A DNA stretch of 64,000 nt from Altererythrobacter rubellus (GTDB taxonomy: Bacteria; Pseudomonadota; Alphaproteobacteria; Sphingomonadales; Sphingomonadaceae). The translations under genes and the position numbers were made by a program. Positions 18,050 through 28,400 of the stretch are shown here, in pieces; the stretch's first letter is position 1, and every line of letters starts with the position of its first letter. The notes under the pieces were generated by a model. The model was not told the DNA's origin, did no database searches, and worked only from the letters and a program-made list of their open reading frames with translations. The stretch spans positions 1,364,001-1,428,000 of the forward strand of contig NZ_CP127221.1 of assembly GCF_030284385.1 (NCBI RefSeq), in the 5' to 3' direction.

Positions 18050-19231
18050 ATGCGGATTTGGCTCAGCAGTGCGGCAATGGCGCTGGCACTTACAGGATGT
18101 GTAGCGGGCTATAATGGCCCGGTCGAAACCGCGGCGGTGCAGGAAAACCCGGTTACGTTTGTCACCCCGCCAGAACGCGATCCGGCTGACCTGCAGGTTC
18201 TTTTCTGGAGCGATGAACAACGCAGCGCGCGTTTTCGCGATATGGAGAATTGGTTCGAAGGTCACGAAGTAAAGGGCGCTCTGGAACCGCGCCCATTGCC
18301 CGATGGTGCGCCGCTAGAAGATGCGCTGGCAGCTGAAATCCGCGGCGTGATGGATGCGACCAATGCCGCAGGGGTCATGGTGCTGCAGAACGGGCAGAAA
18401 CGCTTTGAAAGTTATCGCCTTGGCTTTGGCCCCGAACAGCGCTGGACCAGTTTCTCTGTTGCAAAGAGCTTCACCTCGACGCTGCTGGGTGCAGCAATTC
18501 GGGATGGCTTCATTGGCAGTTTGCAGGACCCTGTGACCAAGTACATCCCTGAACTTGCGGGCTCGGCCTATGATGATGTGACAGTCGAGCAGCTTGCGAC
18601 AATGACGTCAGGCGTCGCGTGGAACGAAGACTATACCGATCCTGACAGCGACGTGGCCAAGATGGCGAGCTTTGTGCTGGAATATGGCGAAGACGCGATG
18701 GTCGCGCAGATGAAGGACCTACCGCGCGAAGCGCCACCAGGTGAGAAATGGGTCTACAAGACCGGCGAGACCAATCTTATCGGTCTGGTGGTAGAGAATG
18801 CTGTAGGTCTTCCGCTAGCTGCCTACGCCAAGCAGAAGATCGTCATCCCGGCAGGGTTTGAAGCCGATATGTTCTGGATGAGCGACCCGCGCGGCGGCAG
18901 CATCGGTGGCTGCTGCTTGTCGATCCGCTTGGCTGATTATGCCCGCATGGGGCAATTTGCTCTGGAAGGCGGTAAGGGCGTCGTTCCTGATGGCTGGTTT
19001 GGCGATGCAGGGGATAGTAAAGTGGACTTCGAACGCCCGGGGTTCGGCTATGGCTATCAATGGTGGGTCTACGATGGCGGGTACGGTGCCCAGGGCATAT
19101 TCGGTCAATCGATTACGATCATACCGGAGCAGGGCCTTGTGGTTGCGGTGGTCAGCAATTGGCCCACAGCTACCAGTAATGCACGAGGCGAATGGTATCA
19201 GTTGGTGCAAAAAATCGCCGCAGCTGAATAA
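18050..19231 (+). CDS. Serine hydrolase (class C beta-lactamase-like), lipoprotein
   Basis: The 393-residue protein has a lipoprotein signal (MRIWLSSAAMALALTGC, with Cys17 as the likely lipidated residue). The beta-lactamase-fold nucleophile motif SVAKSFTST (SxxK) is at about residues 135-143; YKTGETN takes the place of the usual YxN, and a GGYGAQGIFGQS segment takes the place of KTG. These variants are typical of esterase/peptidase-like members (EstB, 6-aminohexanoate hydrolase relatives) rather than true beta-lactamases. GGAGAG lies before the ATG at 18050. It could contribute to envelope or amide hydrolysis; antibiotic resistance should not be assumed. Confidence 0.85.
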   Translation: MRIWLSSAAMALALTGCVAGYNGPVETAAVQENPVTFVTPPERDPADLQVLFWSDEQRSARFRDMENWFEGHEVKGALEPRPLPDGAPLEDALAAEIRGVMDATNAAGVMVLQNGQKRFESYRLGFGPEQRWTSFSVAKSFTSTLLGAAIRDGFIGSLQDPVTKYIPELAGSAYDDVTVEQLATMTSGVAWNEDYTDPDSDVAKMASFVLEYGEDAMVAQMKDLPREAPPGEKWVYKTGETNLIGLVVENAVGLPLAAYAKQKIVIPAGFEADMFWMSDPRGGSIGGCCLSIRLADYARMGQFALEGGKGVVPDGWFGDAGDSKVDFERPGFGYGYQWWVYDGGYGAQGIFGQSITIIPEQGLVVAVVSNWPTATSNARGEWYQLVQKIAAAE

Positions 19232-19269
19232 CTCAGCAACGGCGATCTTAGCTGCGGCCCGCAGTATGA

Positions 19270-19616
19270 TTAAACGCTGCGGTAAGCGCCCATCTGCGCG
19301 TAACGCTGAATGATGTTGTCATGCACGATCGGGCTGAGCAGTTCGGTGAAGGCGCAGCCGACAATGCAGTTTTCCCACCATACAACCTGCGCCTGGAGCG
19401 ATTCCAGGCCGGGCAGCGTCAGCCAGCAAACCTGGCCTTCATGCATCCGGTTGATCGCGGCGGCGGAGAAGCCGGAGATGGACAGGTCGTGCACCACGCT
19501 TGGGAAGGCGCAGCCACCCGATGCGCGCAGCGATAGCATTGGCTGGTCAGCTTCGTGCGTGGAGCGCAGCGATCTTCCTGCGCGGCGATTTCGTAGCGGT
19601 CTTGCGTTGTATGCAT
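19270..19616 (-). pseudogene. PilZ domain protein with a frameshift
   Basis: Two overlapping leftward frames together make one PilZ domain. From ATG 19616 the first frame reads MHTTQDRYEIAAQEDRCAPR, then TKLTS, holding the RxxxR c-di-GMP motif (RCAPR); the second frame continues from about 19540 as MLSLRASGG and VVHDLSISGFSA, holding the DxSxxG motif. They join near 19541-19547 if one base is restored. Neither frame alone gives a full domain: the second has no start codon before its internal ATG (19539) that would include RxxxR. No slippery heptamer is obvious. I read this as a one-base frameshift, real or from sequencing. The intact protein would be about 115 residues, the usual size of single-domain PilZ proteins. 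Confidence 0.75.
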
Positions 19617-19787
19617 GCCCGAATTCCTTGAGTTCTAGCGTATCTTGCTCTCGAACCGGTGCTCGCTGATCTTGCGAACATGGCCTTAAGCTTCACACAC
19701 GTTGACCGAGCGCGGTTTCCCATTTGTATAGGGAAGTGGTTAGCGGCGATTTAACCGAATGGTATTGCGCGGTAACAGGCGTACGAT

Positions 19788-20507
19788 TTAGCCGTCAACG
19801 CGCTCGCGATGACCGGTCTCAAAACCTTCCTGGACTAGCTCGGCAATACGGGTCGCCACGACGTCAGGCTGCTTTACCGTTTCGGGATCTTCACCGGGAT
19901 AGGCCTTGGCACGCATGCTGGTGCGCGTGGCACCGGGATCGACAATCGCAACGCGGATATTAGCAATCTTTTCAACTTCTTGCCCGTAAGAGCTAAGAAT
20001 ATTATCAAAGGCAGCCTTGGATGCGCCATATGCGCTCCAATAGGCTCGGGGGCCGGCGCCCACGCTGCTTGTGAGCCCGATAATGCGGGCCGCCTCTGAA
20101 CGTTTGAGCATGGGGTCGAACGCGGACAACAAGGCCTGCGTCGCCAAGACATTGAGATTCAACGCCTGATTAAACTGCTTCGGATCGATCTGCGTGACGG
20201 GCGTCAAAGTTGGCAGATAGGCGGCAGATAGCACCATGATATCGAGCACATCCCATCGGCTTGAAACTGCCTGGGCCAGACGCGCTATCGATTCGGGCTC
20301 GGTCAGATCGAGCGGGGCGATGGTGGAAGTACCGCCTTCCGCGTGAATTTCGTCTTCTACCGCTTCGAGCGCTTTGACGTCGCGAGCGACCAGCACCACG
20401 TGAGCCCCCTGGGAAGCAAGCGTTCTTGCAGTTGCAGCGCCTATTCCTTTGCTTGCGCCGGTGACAAGCGCGAGCTTGCCCTCAAGTGGTTTGTTGCCGT
20501 CTGTCAT
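19788..20507 (-). CDS. Short-chain dehydrogenase/reductase
   Basis: A 239-residue classical SDR: TGASKGIG near residues 16-23, a catalytic Ser in the LTSSVGAG region (about residue 143) and YGASKAAFD near residues 155-163. The C-terminal VDPGATRT is also canonical. The N-terminal Asn-Asn-Ala-Gly motif is replaced by LSAAYL, a common variation. It starts four bases after purF ends, in the same direction, so the two are cotranscribed. In sphingomonads an SDR often follows purF, from memory. The substrate is unknown, and nothing here links it to purine synthesis beyond position. Confidence 0.85.
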   Translation of the reverse strand: MTDGNKPLEGKLALVTGASKGIGAATARTLASQGAHVVLVARDVKALEAVEDEIHAEGGTSTIAPLDLTEPESIARLAQAVSSRWDVLDIMVLSAAYLPTLTPVTQIDPKQFNQALNLNVLATQALLSAFDPMLKRSEAARIIGLTSSVGAGPRAYWSAYGASKAAFDNILSSYGQEVEKIANIRVAIVDPGATRTSMRAKAYPGEDPETVKQPDVVATRIAELVQEGFETGHRERVDG

Positions 20508-20510
20508 GGC

Positions 20511-21983
20511 TCAAGCTGCCTTGTGATCTGCGAATGTTAATTGAGCGTCGTCGCTGTCCTTGGCATTCAGGTCTGTCAGCGAGGTTGGATAATCGCCCGT
20601 AAAGCATGCATCGCAAAACTGCGGACAGTTGTTCTCGCGGTGGTCAGCGCCGACGGCACGATACAGGCCGTCGATAGACACGAATGCCAGGCTATCTGCC
20701 TTGATGTATTCGCGCATGGGCTCAACGTCCATCCGGGCGGCGAGCAGTTTCTCACGCTCCGGCGTATCGACACCGTAGAAACAGCTATGCGCCGTGGGTG
20801 GGCTGGCAACGCGGAAGTGTACTTCGCTGGCGCCTGCTTCGCGCATCATCTCGACGATCTTCATCGAAGTAGTGCCGCGGACTATTGAATCGTCGATCAG
20901 CACGATCCGCTTGCCTTCAACAAGACCGCGATTGGCGTTGTGCTTGCGCTTAACGCCGGAATGACGCGCTGTGTCCGAAGGCTGGATGAATGTTCGCCCG
21001 ACATAGTGTGAACGGATAATGCCCAGCTCAAACGGTACGCCCGACTCCTGAGCATAGCCAATGGCTGCGGGCACGCCGCTGTCCGGTACGGGCACGACCA
21101 GATCAGCGTCGACCGGGCTTTCGATAGCTAATTGCTGTCCAATCGCCTTGCGTGCTTCATAGACTGATTGACCCGCGAAGAATGAATCCGGTCTGCTGAA
21201 ATAGACATGCTCGAAGATGCATGGTCGCGAACTGTGATTGCCGAAGGGGCGCAATGTTTCGATCTTGCCTTCGAAATCGACACGGATCAGTTCGCCTGGC
21301 TCGACTTCCCGGGTAAATTCTGCGCCGACGACATCGAACGCGACGGTTTCGCTGGCAAAGACAACTGCATCGCCCATTTTTCCCATTACAAGCGGGCGAA
21401 TGCCGAGCGGATCGCGGCATGCGATCATGCCTTCAGGTGTCATAACTACGAGCGCGTAGGCCCCCTCGACCAGACGCAGCGCGTCAACCAGCCGGTCGAC
21501 CATAGTTGGATAACGGCTGGTTGCGACGAGGTGGATGATCACTTCGGTGTCGGATGTGGATTGGAAAATCGCGCCATTCTGAACCAGTTCGGCGCGAAGC
21601 TTCTGCGAATTCGAGATGTTGCCATTGTGCGCGACTGCAAAACCGCCGCTGGCGAGGTCTGCATAGAGTGGCTGTACGTTGCGCAGGCCCGCACCGCCGG
21701 TCGTGGAATAGCGCACATGCCCAGCGGCCATATAGCCGGGCAGTTCCGCGATGGCTTCCGGCGAGGAGAAATTCTCTGCGACATGGCCAAGCCCGCGGCG
21801 AGAGAAGAACTCCTTGCCGTCATAGCTGGTGATGCCGGCCGCCTCTTGCCCGCGGTGCTGCAAGGCATGCAGCCCCAAAGCGGTCGCCGCAGAAGCGTCA
21901 GATGCGTTGATAGCGCCAAACACGCCACATTCCTCGCGCAGCTTGTCGCCAAATTCGTCGAGGAAAGGATTAGTCCAGTTCAT
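20511..21983 (-). CDS. purF: Amidophosphoribosyltransferase
   Basis: PurF makes 5-phosphoribosylamine from PRPP and glutamine, the first step of purine synthesis. The 490-residue protein has an 18-residue propeptide before Cys19 (REECGVFG), the N-terminal nucleophile of the glutaminase domain. The PRPP loop is IVLIDDSIVRGTTS (near residue 355). Cysteines in SRPCIFEHVYF, HSCFYGVD and CDACFTGDYPT match the Bacillus-type enzyme, in which they bind a 4Fe-4S cluster and the propeptide is removed. A SDR gene follows at once. Upstream, 215 bp separate it from the divergent lolC-type gene. Confidence 0.95.
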   Translation of the reverse strand: MNWTNPFLDEFGDKLREECGVFGAINASDASAATALGLHALQHRGQEAAGITSYDGKEFFSRRGLGHVAENFSSPEAIAELPGYMAAGHVRYSTTGGAGLRNVQPLYADLASGGFAVAHNGNISNSQKLRAELVQNGAIFQSTSDTEVIIHLVATSRYPTMVDRLVDALRLVEGAYALVVMTPEGMIACRDPLGIRPLVMGKMGDAVVFASETVAFDVVGAEFTREVEPGELIRVDFEGKIETLRPFGNHSSRPCIFEHVYFSRPDSFFAGQSVYEARKAIGQQLAIESPVDADLVVPVPDSGVPAAIGYAQESGVPFELGIIRSHYVGRTFIQPSDTARHSGVKRKHNANRGLVEGKRIVLIDDSIVRGTTSMKIVEMMREAGASEVHFRVASPPTAHSCFYGVDTPEREKLLAARMDVEPMREYIKADSLAFVSIDGLYRAVGADHRENNCPQFCDACFTGDYPTSLTDLNAKDSDDAQLTFADHKAA

Positions 21984-22198
21984 GCTGAGCCTGCCCGCTA
22001 GCGCCGCGTGTTACCGTCGCCGCGTCAATGGCGATGTTACAGCAGGATTACAAGGGCGATAGCGGCAGTGTCACAAGCTTTTGACCGGGAAAGACGCAAG
22101 TTGTTCCATTGCCTTGCGCTGCAGCGCGCCCTAAATCCTGCGTTCAGCCAGGCTCGGCCAGTTCAGGTCAGTCACTTTCTCGAGGGCCCAGATAGACC

Positions 22199-23440
22199 GT
22201 GATCCTCTCTCCATTCGAATGGATGATTGCCAAACGATACCTTTTGCCGGGCAAGGGGGAAGCGTTCATTGCGCTGGTTGCCGGTATCTCGGTTGGGGTT
22301 GTCATGCTCAGCGTTGCCATGCTGGTGGTGGTGATGAGCGTGATGAACGGTTTCCGCGCTGAATTGCTCGACAAAATTGTTGGCTTGAACGGCCACGCGG
22401 TGGTGCAGGCCTATGGCGGACGGCTTTCGAACTGGGAAGAAGTCCTGCGCGAGGTTGAAGCAACCCCTGATGTGGTGGAAGCAAACCCGCTGATCGAACA
22501 ACCGCTGCTGACGACATTTAACGGACGCGTCGAGGGCATATTTGTGCGCGGGCAGACGCAGGATGATCTGGCCAGCATGGCTGACAAGGTACTGCTGGGC
22601 AATATCGGAGAGCTTCAGCCTGATGCCAGCAAGGTAGCGATTGGCTCTCGCCTTGCGCAGAACATCGGCGCGCGGGTGGGAGACACTATCACGATCATCA
22701 ACCCGCAGGGCCGCACGACTCCATTTGGCACGACCATGCGCCAGGTGGGGTATGAAGTGTCAGCGATTTTCGAGGTGGGTATCTTCGATTTTGACGAGAA
22801 GTTCGTGATGATGCCCATGTCCGATGCGCAAACGTTGCTGTTGATGGGCGACAGTGTGGGGCAGATCGAAATTAAAGTGACTGACCCTGACAAGGTTGGA
22901 GAGATACTGGCACCAGTACAGGAAAAGCTCGCTGGACGCGCGGTGATTGCCGACTGGAAAACGATGAATGCAACGCTTTTCGAAGCGCTTCAGGTAGAGC
23001 GCGTCGCAATGTTTTTTGCATTGAGTTTCATGGTTTTGGTTGCAGCATTTAATATTCTGTCGAGTCTTGTCATGCTGGTGCGTGCGAAGACGCGTGATAT
23101 TGCGATCATGCGGACAATGGGCGCAACTCGCAAAAGCCTGACCAAGATTTTTGTAACAACTGGATTTACCGTCGGAGCACTCGGCACAATCGCTGGACTG
23201 GGGCTCGGATTCGTCGTGCTTTACTTCAGGGAGCCAATTGTTTCCTTCATTGCTTTTGTCACAGGGCAGGAGATTTGGGACCCTGAAGTGCGGTTCCTTT
23301 CGACATTGCCCTCGCGCACGGACCCCGTTGAGATCGCAGGTATAGTTGCACTCGCCTTGATCTTGAGTTTCCTGGCCACCCTCTACCCGGCGCTCAAAGC
23401 TGCAAGCACTGACCCTGTGGAGGTGCTGCGTTATGAGTGA
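22199..23440 (+). CDS. lolC: LolC/E-type lipoprotein-releasing permease
   Basis: The 413-residue membrane protein has the LolC/LolE layout: one helix near residues 25-47 ([20 protein letters not shown] then SVMNGFR), a large periplasmic domain of about 220 residues, and three C-terminal helices with the FtsX-like motif [15 protein letters not shown]. With LolD it extracts lipoproteins from the inner membrane for delivery to LolA. The start is a GTG at 22199; an ATG at 22223 is an alternative but would remove part of the conserved N-terminus. Only one permease gene is present, so the transporter is probably a homodimer (LolF-like) as in many alphaproteobacteria. lolD overlaps by eight bases. 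Confidence 0.9.
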   Translation: MILSPFEWMIAKRYLLPGKGEAFIALVAGISVGVVMLSVAMLVVVMSVMNGFRAELLDKIVGLNGHAVVQAYGGRLSNWEEVLREVEATPDVVEANPLIEQPLLTTFNGRVEGIFVRGQTQDDLASMADKVLLGNIGELQPDASKVAIGSRLAQNIGARVGDTITIINPQGRTTPFGTTMRQVGYEVSAIFEVGIFDFDEKFVMMPMSDAQTLLLMGDSVGQIEIKVTDPDKVGEILAPVQEKLAGRAVIADWKTMNATLFEALQVERVAMFFALSFMVLVAAFNILSSLVMLVRAKTRDIAIMRTMGATRKSLTKIFVTTGFTVGALGTIAGLGLGFVVLYFREPIVSFIAFVTGQEIWDPEVRFLSTLPSRTDPVEIAGIVALALILSFLATLYPALKAASTDPVEVLRYE

Positions 23441-24143
23441 TGTCCTGCATACAACCGCAGCCGACGAGGAGAAGAAGCCGGTTGTCAAACTCCGCGGACT
23501 CAAGCGAAGCTTCAAGCAGGGCGATACTGTAATCGAAGTACTGCGCGGTGCGGATCTTGATATCAGGCCGGGCGAGATCGTCGCTTTGCTTGGGCCGTCC
23601 GGAACGGGTAAATCGACCATGTTGCAAGCTGTTGGCCTGCTCGAAGGTGGTTTCGAAGGCTCGATCCAGATCGCGGGCAAGGAAGCAGCAACGATGCAAA
23701 CCGATGAGCGCACCAGCTTGCGGCGCGACCATCTGGGCTTTGTCTATCAATTCCACCATTTATTGCCCGATTTCAACGCGCGCGAGAATGTTGTGATGCC
23801 GCAGATGATCGCCGGAGTGGATCGCGAATTTGCAGAAGCACGTTCAGAAGAGCTGCTGACCGCGTTGGGTCTAGGTCACCGGATGGATCACCGCCCGAGC
23901 CAGCTTTCTGGCGGCGAGCAACAGCGCGTCGCTGTGGCGCGTGCCCTGGCTAATCGCCCCATGCTGGTTTTGGCTGACGAGCCTACAGGAAATCTGGACG
24001 AGCACACGGCTGAGCGGGTGCTAGCCGAGTTCCTTTCGCTGGTGCGTGGCGAGGGCAGCGCGGCGCTGGTCGCGACGCACAATGAACGGCTTGCCAGCAA
24101 AATGAACCGTGTGGTGCGTTTGCACGACGGAATGCTAACTTAA
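23433..24143 (+). CDS. lolD: LolD lipoprotein-releasing ABC ATPase
   Basis: A 236-residue ABC ATPase. Walker [10 protein letters not shown], signature [15 protein letters not shown] and Walker [14 protein letters not shown] are all present, in the MacB/LolD/FtsE subfamily arrangement. It powers lipoprotein release by the LolC/E permease encoded just upstream, with which it overlaps by eight bases and must be cotranscribed. The N-terminus has an extra stretch of about 14 residues ([15 protein letters not shown]) before the first core strand. Confidence 0.93.
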   Translation: MSDVLHTTAADEEKKPVVKLRGLKRSFKQGDTVIEVLRGADLDIRPGEIVALLGPSGTGKSTMLQAVGLLEGGFEGSIQIAGKEAATMQTDERTSLRRDHLGFVYQFHHLLPDFNARENVVMPQMIAGVDREFAEARSEELLTALGLGHRMDHRPSQLSGGEQQRVAVARALANRPMLVLADEPTGNLDEHTAERVLAEFLSLVRGEGSAALVATHNERLASKMNRVVRLHDGMLT

Positions 24144-24246
24144 CAGCTCGCCGACATTGGCAGAGGCGCGTTGGCGTCTGATGGATGCGGCTTTGACGGC
24201 AGGCTCTATCTGGCGTCTTCTCCCCACAAACAACGGGGGGAATTTC

Positions 24247-24780
24247 ATGCTTACATCGCTTATCGCCGCATTGCTGCTGCAGTCAGCACCTGAACCCGGC
24301 GCGCAGCAACCATCGCCGCCACCATCCCCACCAGCTTGCGACAGCGAAGGGCATGCGGGGTTTGATTTCTGGCTGGGTGAATGGGTTGTCTATCAAACCG
24401 GGGGGGATGCCAAGGTCGCCGACAGCCGGATAGAGCGCAAGCACAATGGTTGCGCTGTGATTGAAAGCTGGATGCCATTGCGCGGGGCCGGCGGAACCAG
24501 CCTTAATCACTGGGACACCAACGCCGGCGTGTGGCGACAGAAATGGGTTGGCTCTTCACCGGGCGCGGTAGAGTTCACCGGCGGCGTAACTGAAGGCAAA
24601 ATGGTGCTGACCGGGATCTGGCCATCGCCGGGCGCCCCGCACACGCTTGTGCGGATGAGCTACACGGCAAATGAAGATGGATCGATGCGACAGTTCGGAG
24701 AATCCTCGACGGACCATGGTGTTTCGTGGCAAAGCGCATTCGACTTTACCTATCGCCCGAAAGAGGACGCACCAGAATGA
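24247..24780 (+). CDS. Small exported protein, DUF1579-like
   Basis: A 177-residue protein with a short signal peptide (MLTSLIAALLLQSAPEPG), a Pro-rich linker (PSPPPSPPA) and a lipocalin-like beta-barrel sequence beginning HAGFDFWLGEWVVYQTG, followed by NGCAVIESW and GVWRQKWVG. The FDFWLGEW and GC-x-(I/L)xE-W pattern resembles DUF1579. Function is unknown. I prefer ATG 24247 because it gives the signal peptide directly. The stop overlaps the glutathione peroxidase start (ATGA), so the two are translationally coupled, which suggests but does not prove a shared stress role. Confidence 0.7.
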   Translation: MLTSLIAALLLQSAPEPGAQQPSPPPSPPACDSEGHAGFDFWLGEWVVYQTGGDAKVADSRIERKHNGCAVIESWMPLRGAGGTSLNHWDTNAGVWRQKWVGSSPGAVEFTGGVTEGKMVLTGIWPSPGAPHTLVRMSYTANEDGSMRQFGESSTDHGVSWQSAFDFTYRPKEDAPE

Positions 24781-25256
24781 CCACGATTGCCGATTTTACC
24801 GTTACCACCAACCGCGGTGAAGAGCTCGATCTTGCAACAAAGAAGGGCAAGGTGCTGCTGGTCGTAAACACCGCCAGCAAGTGCGGCTTTACCCCGCAAT
24901 ATGACGGCTTGGAAAAGGTCTTCCAGAAGTACAAGGATCAGGGTTTCGAAGTGCTTGGCTTCCCCTGCAACCAGTTCGGCGCGCAGGAACCCGGCAATGC
25001 CGACGAGATCCAGGAATTCTGCAAGGTGAACTTTGGCGTCACTTTTCCGCTGATGCAGAAGGTTGACGTCAATGGGCCGGATGCCTCGCCGCTGTATGAC
25101 TGGATGAAGGGTGAAGCGAAGGGTCTGATGGGCTCAACCGGCATCAAATGGAACTTCACCAAATTCCTGATCGACCGCGAAGGCAATGTGGTGAAGCGCT
25201 ATGCCCCGACCGACAAGCCGGAGCGGATCGCGAAGGATATCGAAAAACTGCTGTGA
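24777..25256 (+). CDS. Glutathione peroxidase (Cys type)
   Basis: The 159-residue protein has the family signature NTASKCGFTPQYDGLE with Cys in the position of selenocysteine (about residue 37), the second motif LGFPCNQFGAQEPG with an additional Cys (the Gln is part of the catalytic tetrad), and KWNFTKFLIDREG containing the Trp-Asn pair. Cys-type bacterial GPx proteins usually depend on thioredoxin and reduce hydrogen peroxide or lipid peroxides. No signal peptide is present, so it is cytoplasmic. Its ATG overlaps the stop of the upstream gene. A 12-bp inverted repeat follows 58 bp after its stop. Confidence 0.93.
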   Translation: MTTIADFTVTTNRGEELDLATKKGKVLLVVNTASKCGFTPQYDGLEKVFQKYKDQGFEVLGFPCNQFGAQEPGNADEIQEFCKVNFGVTFPLMQKVDVNGPDASPLYDWMKGEAKGLMGSTGIKWNFTKFLIDREGNVVKRYAPTDKPERIAKDIEKLL

Positions 25257-25294
25257 TGTTGGTTTAGCGTGGCGGCTCTGGGTTAGCTTCCGGA

Positions 25295-25360
25295 CAAAAG
25301 CGGACAGACCGCTAACGACCCAATTGCGGACATTGGTCGGTGAAATTGGGTCGTTTCGGA
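25295..25360. repeat. Inverted repeat, possible terminator and dispersed element
   Basis: AACGACCCAATT (25314-25325) and AATTGGGTCGTT (25344-25355) form a perfect 12-bp stem with an 18-base loop, in the gap between gpx and dnaE. GCGGACA-type heptamers repeat around it (near 25300 and 25326). The core CCGCTAACGACCC recurs in reverse complement near 51241-51254, so this looks like a copy of a dispersed extragenic element. It may also end the gpx transcript, though the T run is short. Confidence 0.55.
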
Positions 25361-25446
25361 TCAGCCATTCGTTCAGTCAGTCCACTTGTGGAGAATTAAC
25401 GCGGTTCGGTGCTTCCGAATCGCGCAGCACTTCCTAAAGTAGCGAC

Positions 25447-28400
25447 ATGGCTTTCGCTCCGTTTGTTCCGCTGCGTGTGCAATCTTCATACTCGATGCTT
25501 GAAGGGGCCATCGAGCCCAAGGCGATTGCCAAGCTTGCGAAGGAACGCGGCTTTCCCGCTATCGCCATCTGTGACCGCAACGGTCTGTATGGGACGGTCG
25601 CCTTTGCGGGCGCATGCATTGATGAAGGCGTTCAGCCAATCATTGGCACTTTGCTGGGTATCGCGCGTGACGAGGAAGGGCGTCAGGTCGATTATCTGCC
25701 ACTCCTTTCGCAGGATGAGGCGGGCTATGACAATCTGTGCCACCTGGTCTCCAAAGCGCATCTGGATCGGCCACTCGAATTTGAACCTCATGTGCAGCTG
25801 AGCGAGCTTGAAGGGCACACAGAGGGGCTGATCGCGCTGACCGGTGCGGGTGAGGGCGCGCTGACCCGTTTGCTGGCTGAGGGGCAGAGAGATCATGCCG
25901 AAGCACTCATTGCCAGGCTCGAAGCGCTGTTCCCTGAAAGGCTCTACATCGAGATGGCCCGGCATTCCGATCCGGTCTGTATTGCGGCAGAAGAAGCCCT
26001 GTTGGATATGGCCTATGCGCGCGATCTGCCGCTGGTGGCCAGCAACCCTGCGCAATATGCCGAGCCGCATTTCTACAAGGCGCATGACGCCATGCTGTGC
26101 ATTGCCAATTCATCGCATATCGATGCCGAAGATCGCCCGCACACCAATCGGGAGGCATGGGTCAAATCTGCGCCGATGATGGAAGAGCTGTTTGCGGACT
26201 TGCCGGAAGCGATCGCGAACACGATGGTGATTGCACAACGTTGCGCGGTGATGCCACCGGATCGCAAGCCGATCTTGCCCAGTCTTGCGGGTGATCTGGA
26301 AGGTGAAGCGAGAATGCTCGCCGAAGATGCGCGCAAAGGTTTGGAAGCGCGGCTCGGGCCCTATGGCCCGTTATCAGAGGAAGAACGCAAGGTCTATTTT
26401 GACCGGCTGGATTACGAGGTCGAGATCATTGTCGGGATGGGCTTCCCCGGCTACTTCCTGATCGTTGCGGACTTCATCAAATGGGCCAAGGATAACGGTA
26501 TTCCGGTGGGGCCAGGCCGCGGCTCCGGTGCCGGTTCGCTTGCCGCTTGGGCTCTCACGATTACAGACTTGGACCCGATCAAGCTGGGTCTGCTTTTCGA
26601 GCGCTTCCTGAACCCCGAACGCGTCTCCATGCCGGACTTCGATATCGATTTCTGCGAAACACGGCGCGGCGAAGTGATCCGCTATGTCCAAGCCAAATAC
26701 GGGTATGATCACGTGGCGCAGATCATCACATTCGGTAAAATGAAAGCGAGGGCGGTGCTGCGCGATTGCGGGCGTATTCTGCAAATGCCCTATGGCCAGG
26801 TGGACCGGCTGTGCAAGATGATCCCGAACCATCCGACGGATCCGTGGACGCTGCCGCGCGCGCTCAATGGCGCGGCGGATTTCAAGCGCGAATACGATAA
26901 CGACAATGAAGTAAAGGCGCTGGTCGATCTGGCGCTGGAGCTCGAAGGGCTACCGCGAAACAGTTCGACCCACGCCGCTGGAGTGGTGATCGGCGACCGA
27001 CCGCTGGCGCAACTGGTGCCGCTGTACCGAGATCCGCGTTCGGATATGCCGGTGACCCAGCTCGATATGAAATATGTCGAGAGCAGCGGCCTGGTGAAAT
27101 TCGACTTCCTCGGCCTCAAAACGCTGTCGGTGCTGCGCAAAGCGGTTGATCTGCTGGAGAAGCGCGGGGTCGAGATCGATCTCGGCGCGCTCGAGTGGGA
27201 CGATACGGCGGTTTATGACCTGCTCCAGTCAGGCAACACCGTGGGTGTGTTCCAGCTGGAATCCGAAGGTATGCGGCGCACACTCGCGGCAGTGAAGCCA
27301 ACCAACTTCGGCGACATCATCGCGCTCGTTTCGCTTTATCGTCCGGGCCCGATGGACAACATCCCGCTGTTCGGAAAACGCAAGAATGGCGAAGCCGAAA
27401 TCGAATATCCGCACCCCAAGCTGGAAGGCATTCTGGCCGAAACTTACGGCATCTTCGTCTATCAGGAACAGGTGATGCAGGCCGCGCAGATTCTAGCGGG
27501 ATATTCGCTGGGTGATGCGGACTTGCTGCGCCGCGCGATGGGTAAGAAGAAGCAGTCCGAGATGGACGCGCAGCGCCAGCGTTTCATCGATGGCTGCAAG
27601 GAAGTTTCAGGCATTGATAAGCAGCAGGCCAACGAACTGTTCGACTTGATCGACAAGTTCGCTGGCTATGGTTTCAACAAATCGCACGCAGCCGCTTACG
27701 CGCTGCTGGCGTATCAGACCGCGTGGTTGAAGGCGCATTACCCGGAAGAGTTCTTCGCCGCCTCGATGTGCTTTGACATGCACCATTCTGAAAAGTTGGC
27801 CGTCTTTGTAGATGATGCGCGGCGATATCCGGGCAGCGATGGCGGGGTCGAAGTTCTGCCACCTTCGATCAACCATTCCGAGGCGCGTTTCAGGGTCGAA
27901 CAGACCGATAGAGGTTACGGAGTGCGGTATGCCCTCGCGGGCATCCGCAATGTCGGTGACAAGGCGATGGATGCGATCGTCTCTGAGCGCGAAGGCTCTG
28001 GCCCGTTCACCAGCCTGAAGGACTTCTTCGAACGAATCCCCAAGGGTTCAATGAACTCGCGGCAGTTGGAGGGCTTGGTCGCTGCGGGCGCGCTTGATTG
28101 CCTGGATGAGAACCGCGGGAAGCTGTTTGCCAATATCGACATGCTCCTGGCCGTTGCCGATGCGGCAGAGAGAGAGCGGTCGAGTGGGCAGGCGGCATTG
28201 TTCGGCGGCGAGGATGCCGCGGATGAGGACTTGCGGCTTCAGGAAGCCGAAGCGTGGTCTCGTACCGAGCAGATGGCCAAAGAGCGCGAGAATTTCGGCT
28301 TCTATTTCTCCGCTCATCCCGTCCAGCAATATTGGCATCTTGCATCTGCCAATGGCGCGCGCAGCTATCAATCGATCATGGAGGCCGGCGCACCTGCCGG

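Noticed and set aside
18050..19231. Class C beta-lactamase conferring antibiotic resistance
   Set aside because: The SxxK motif is present but the YxN and KTG motifs are altered; the protein fits better with esterase/peptidase-like members, so resistance is not claimed.
19535..19550. Programmed ribosomal frameshift in PilZ
   Set aside because: No slippery heptamer or downstream structure is evident; a mutation or sequencing error is simpler.
22002..22198. tRNA or small RNA in the purF-lolC gap
   Set aside because: No cloverleaf-like pairing or T-arm consensus was found; the gap looks like a divergent promoter region.
25381..25392. TCCAC-TT-GTGGA before dnaE as a DnaA box
   Set aside because: It does not match TTATCCACA, and the five-base arms are short enough to occur by chance.
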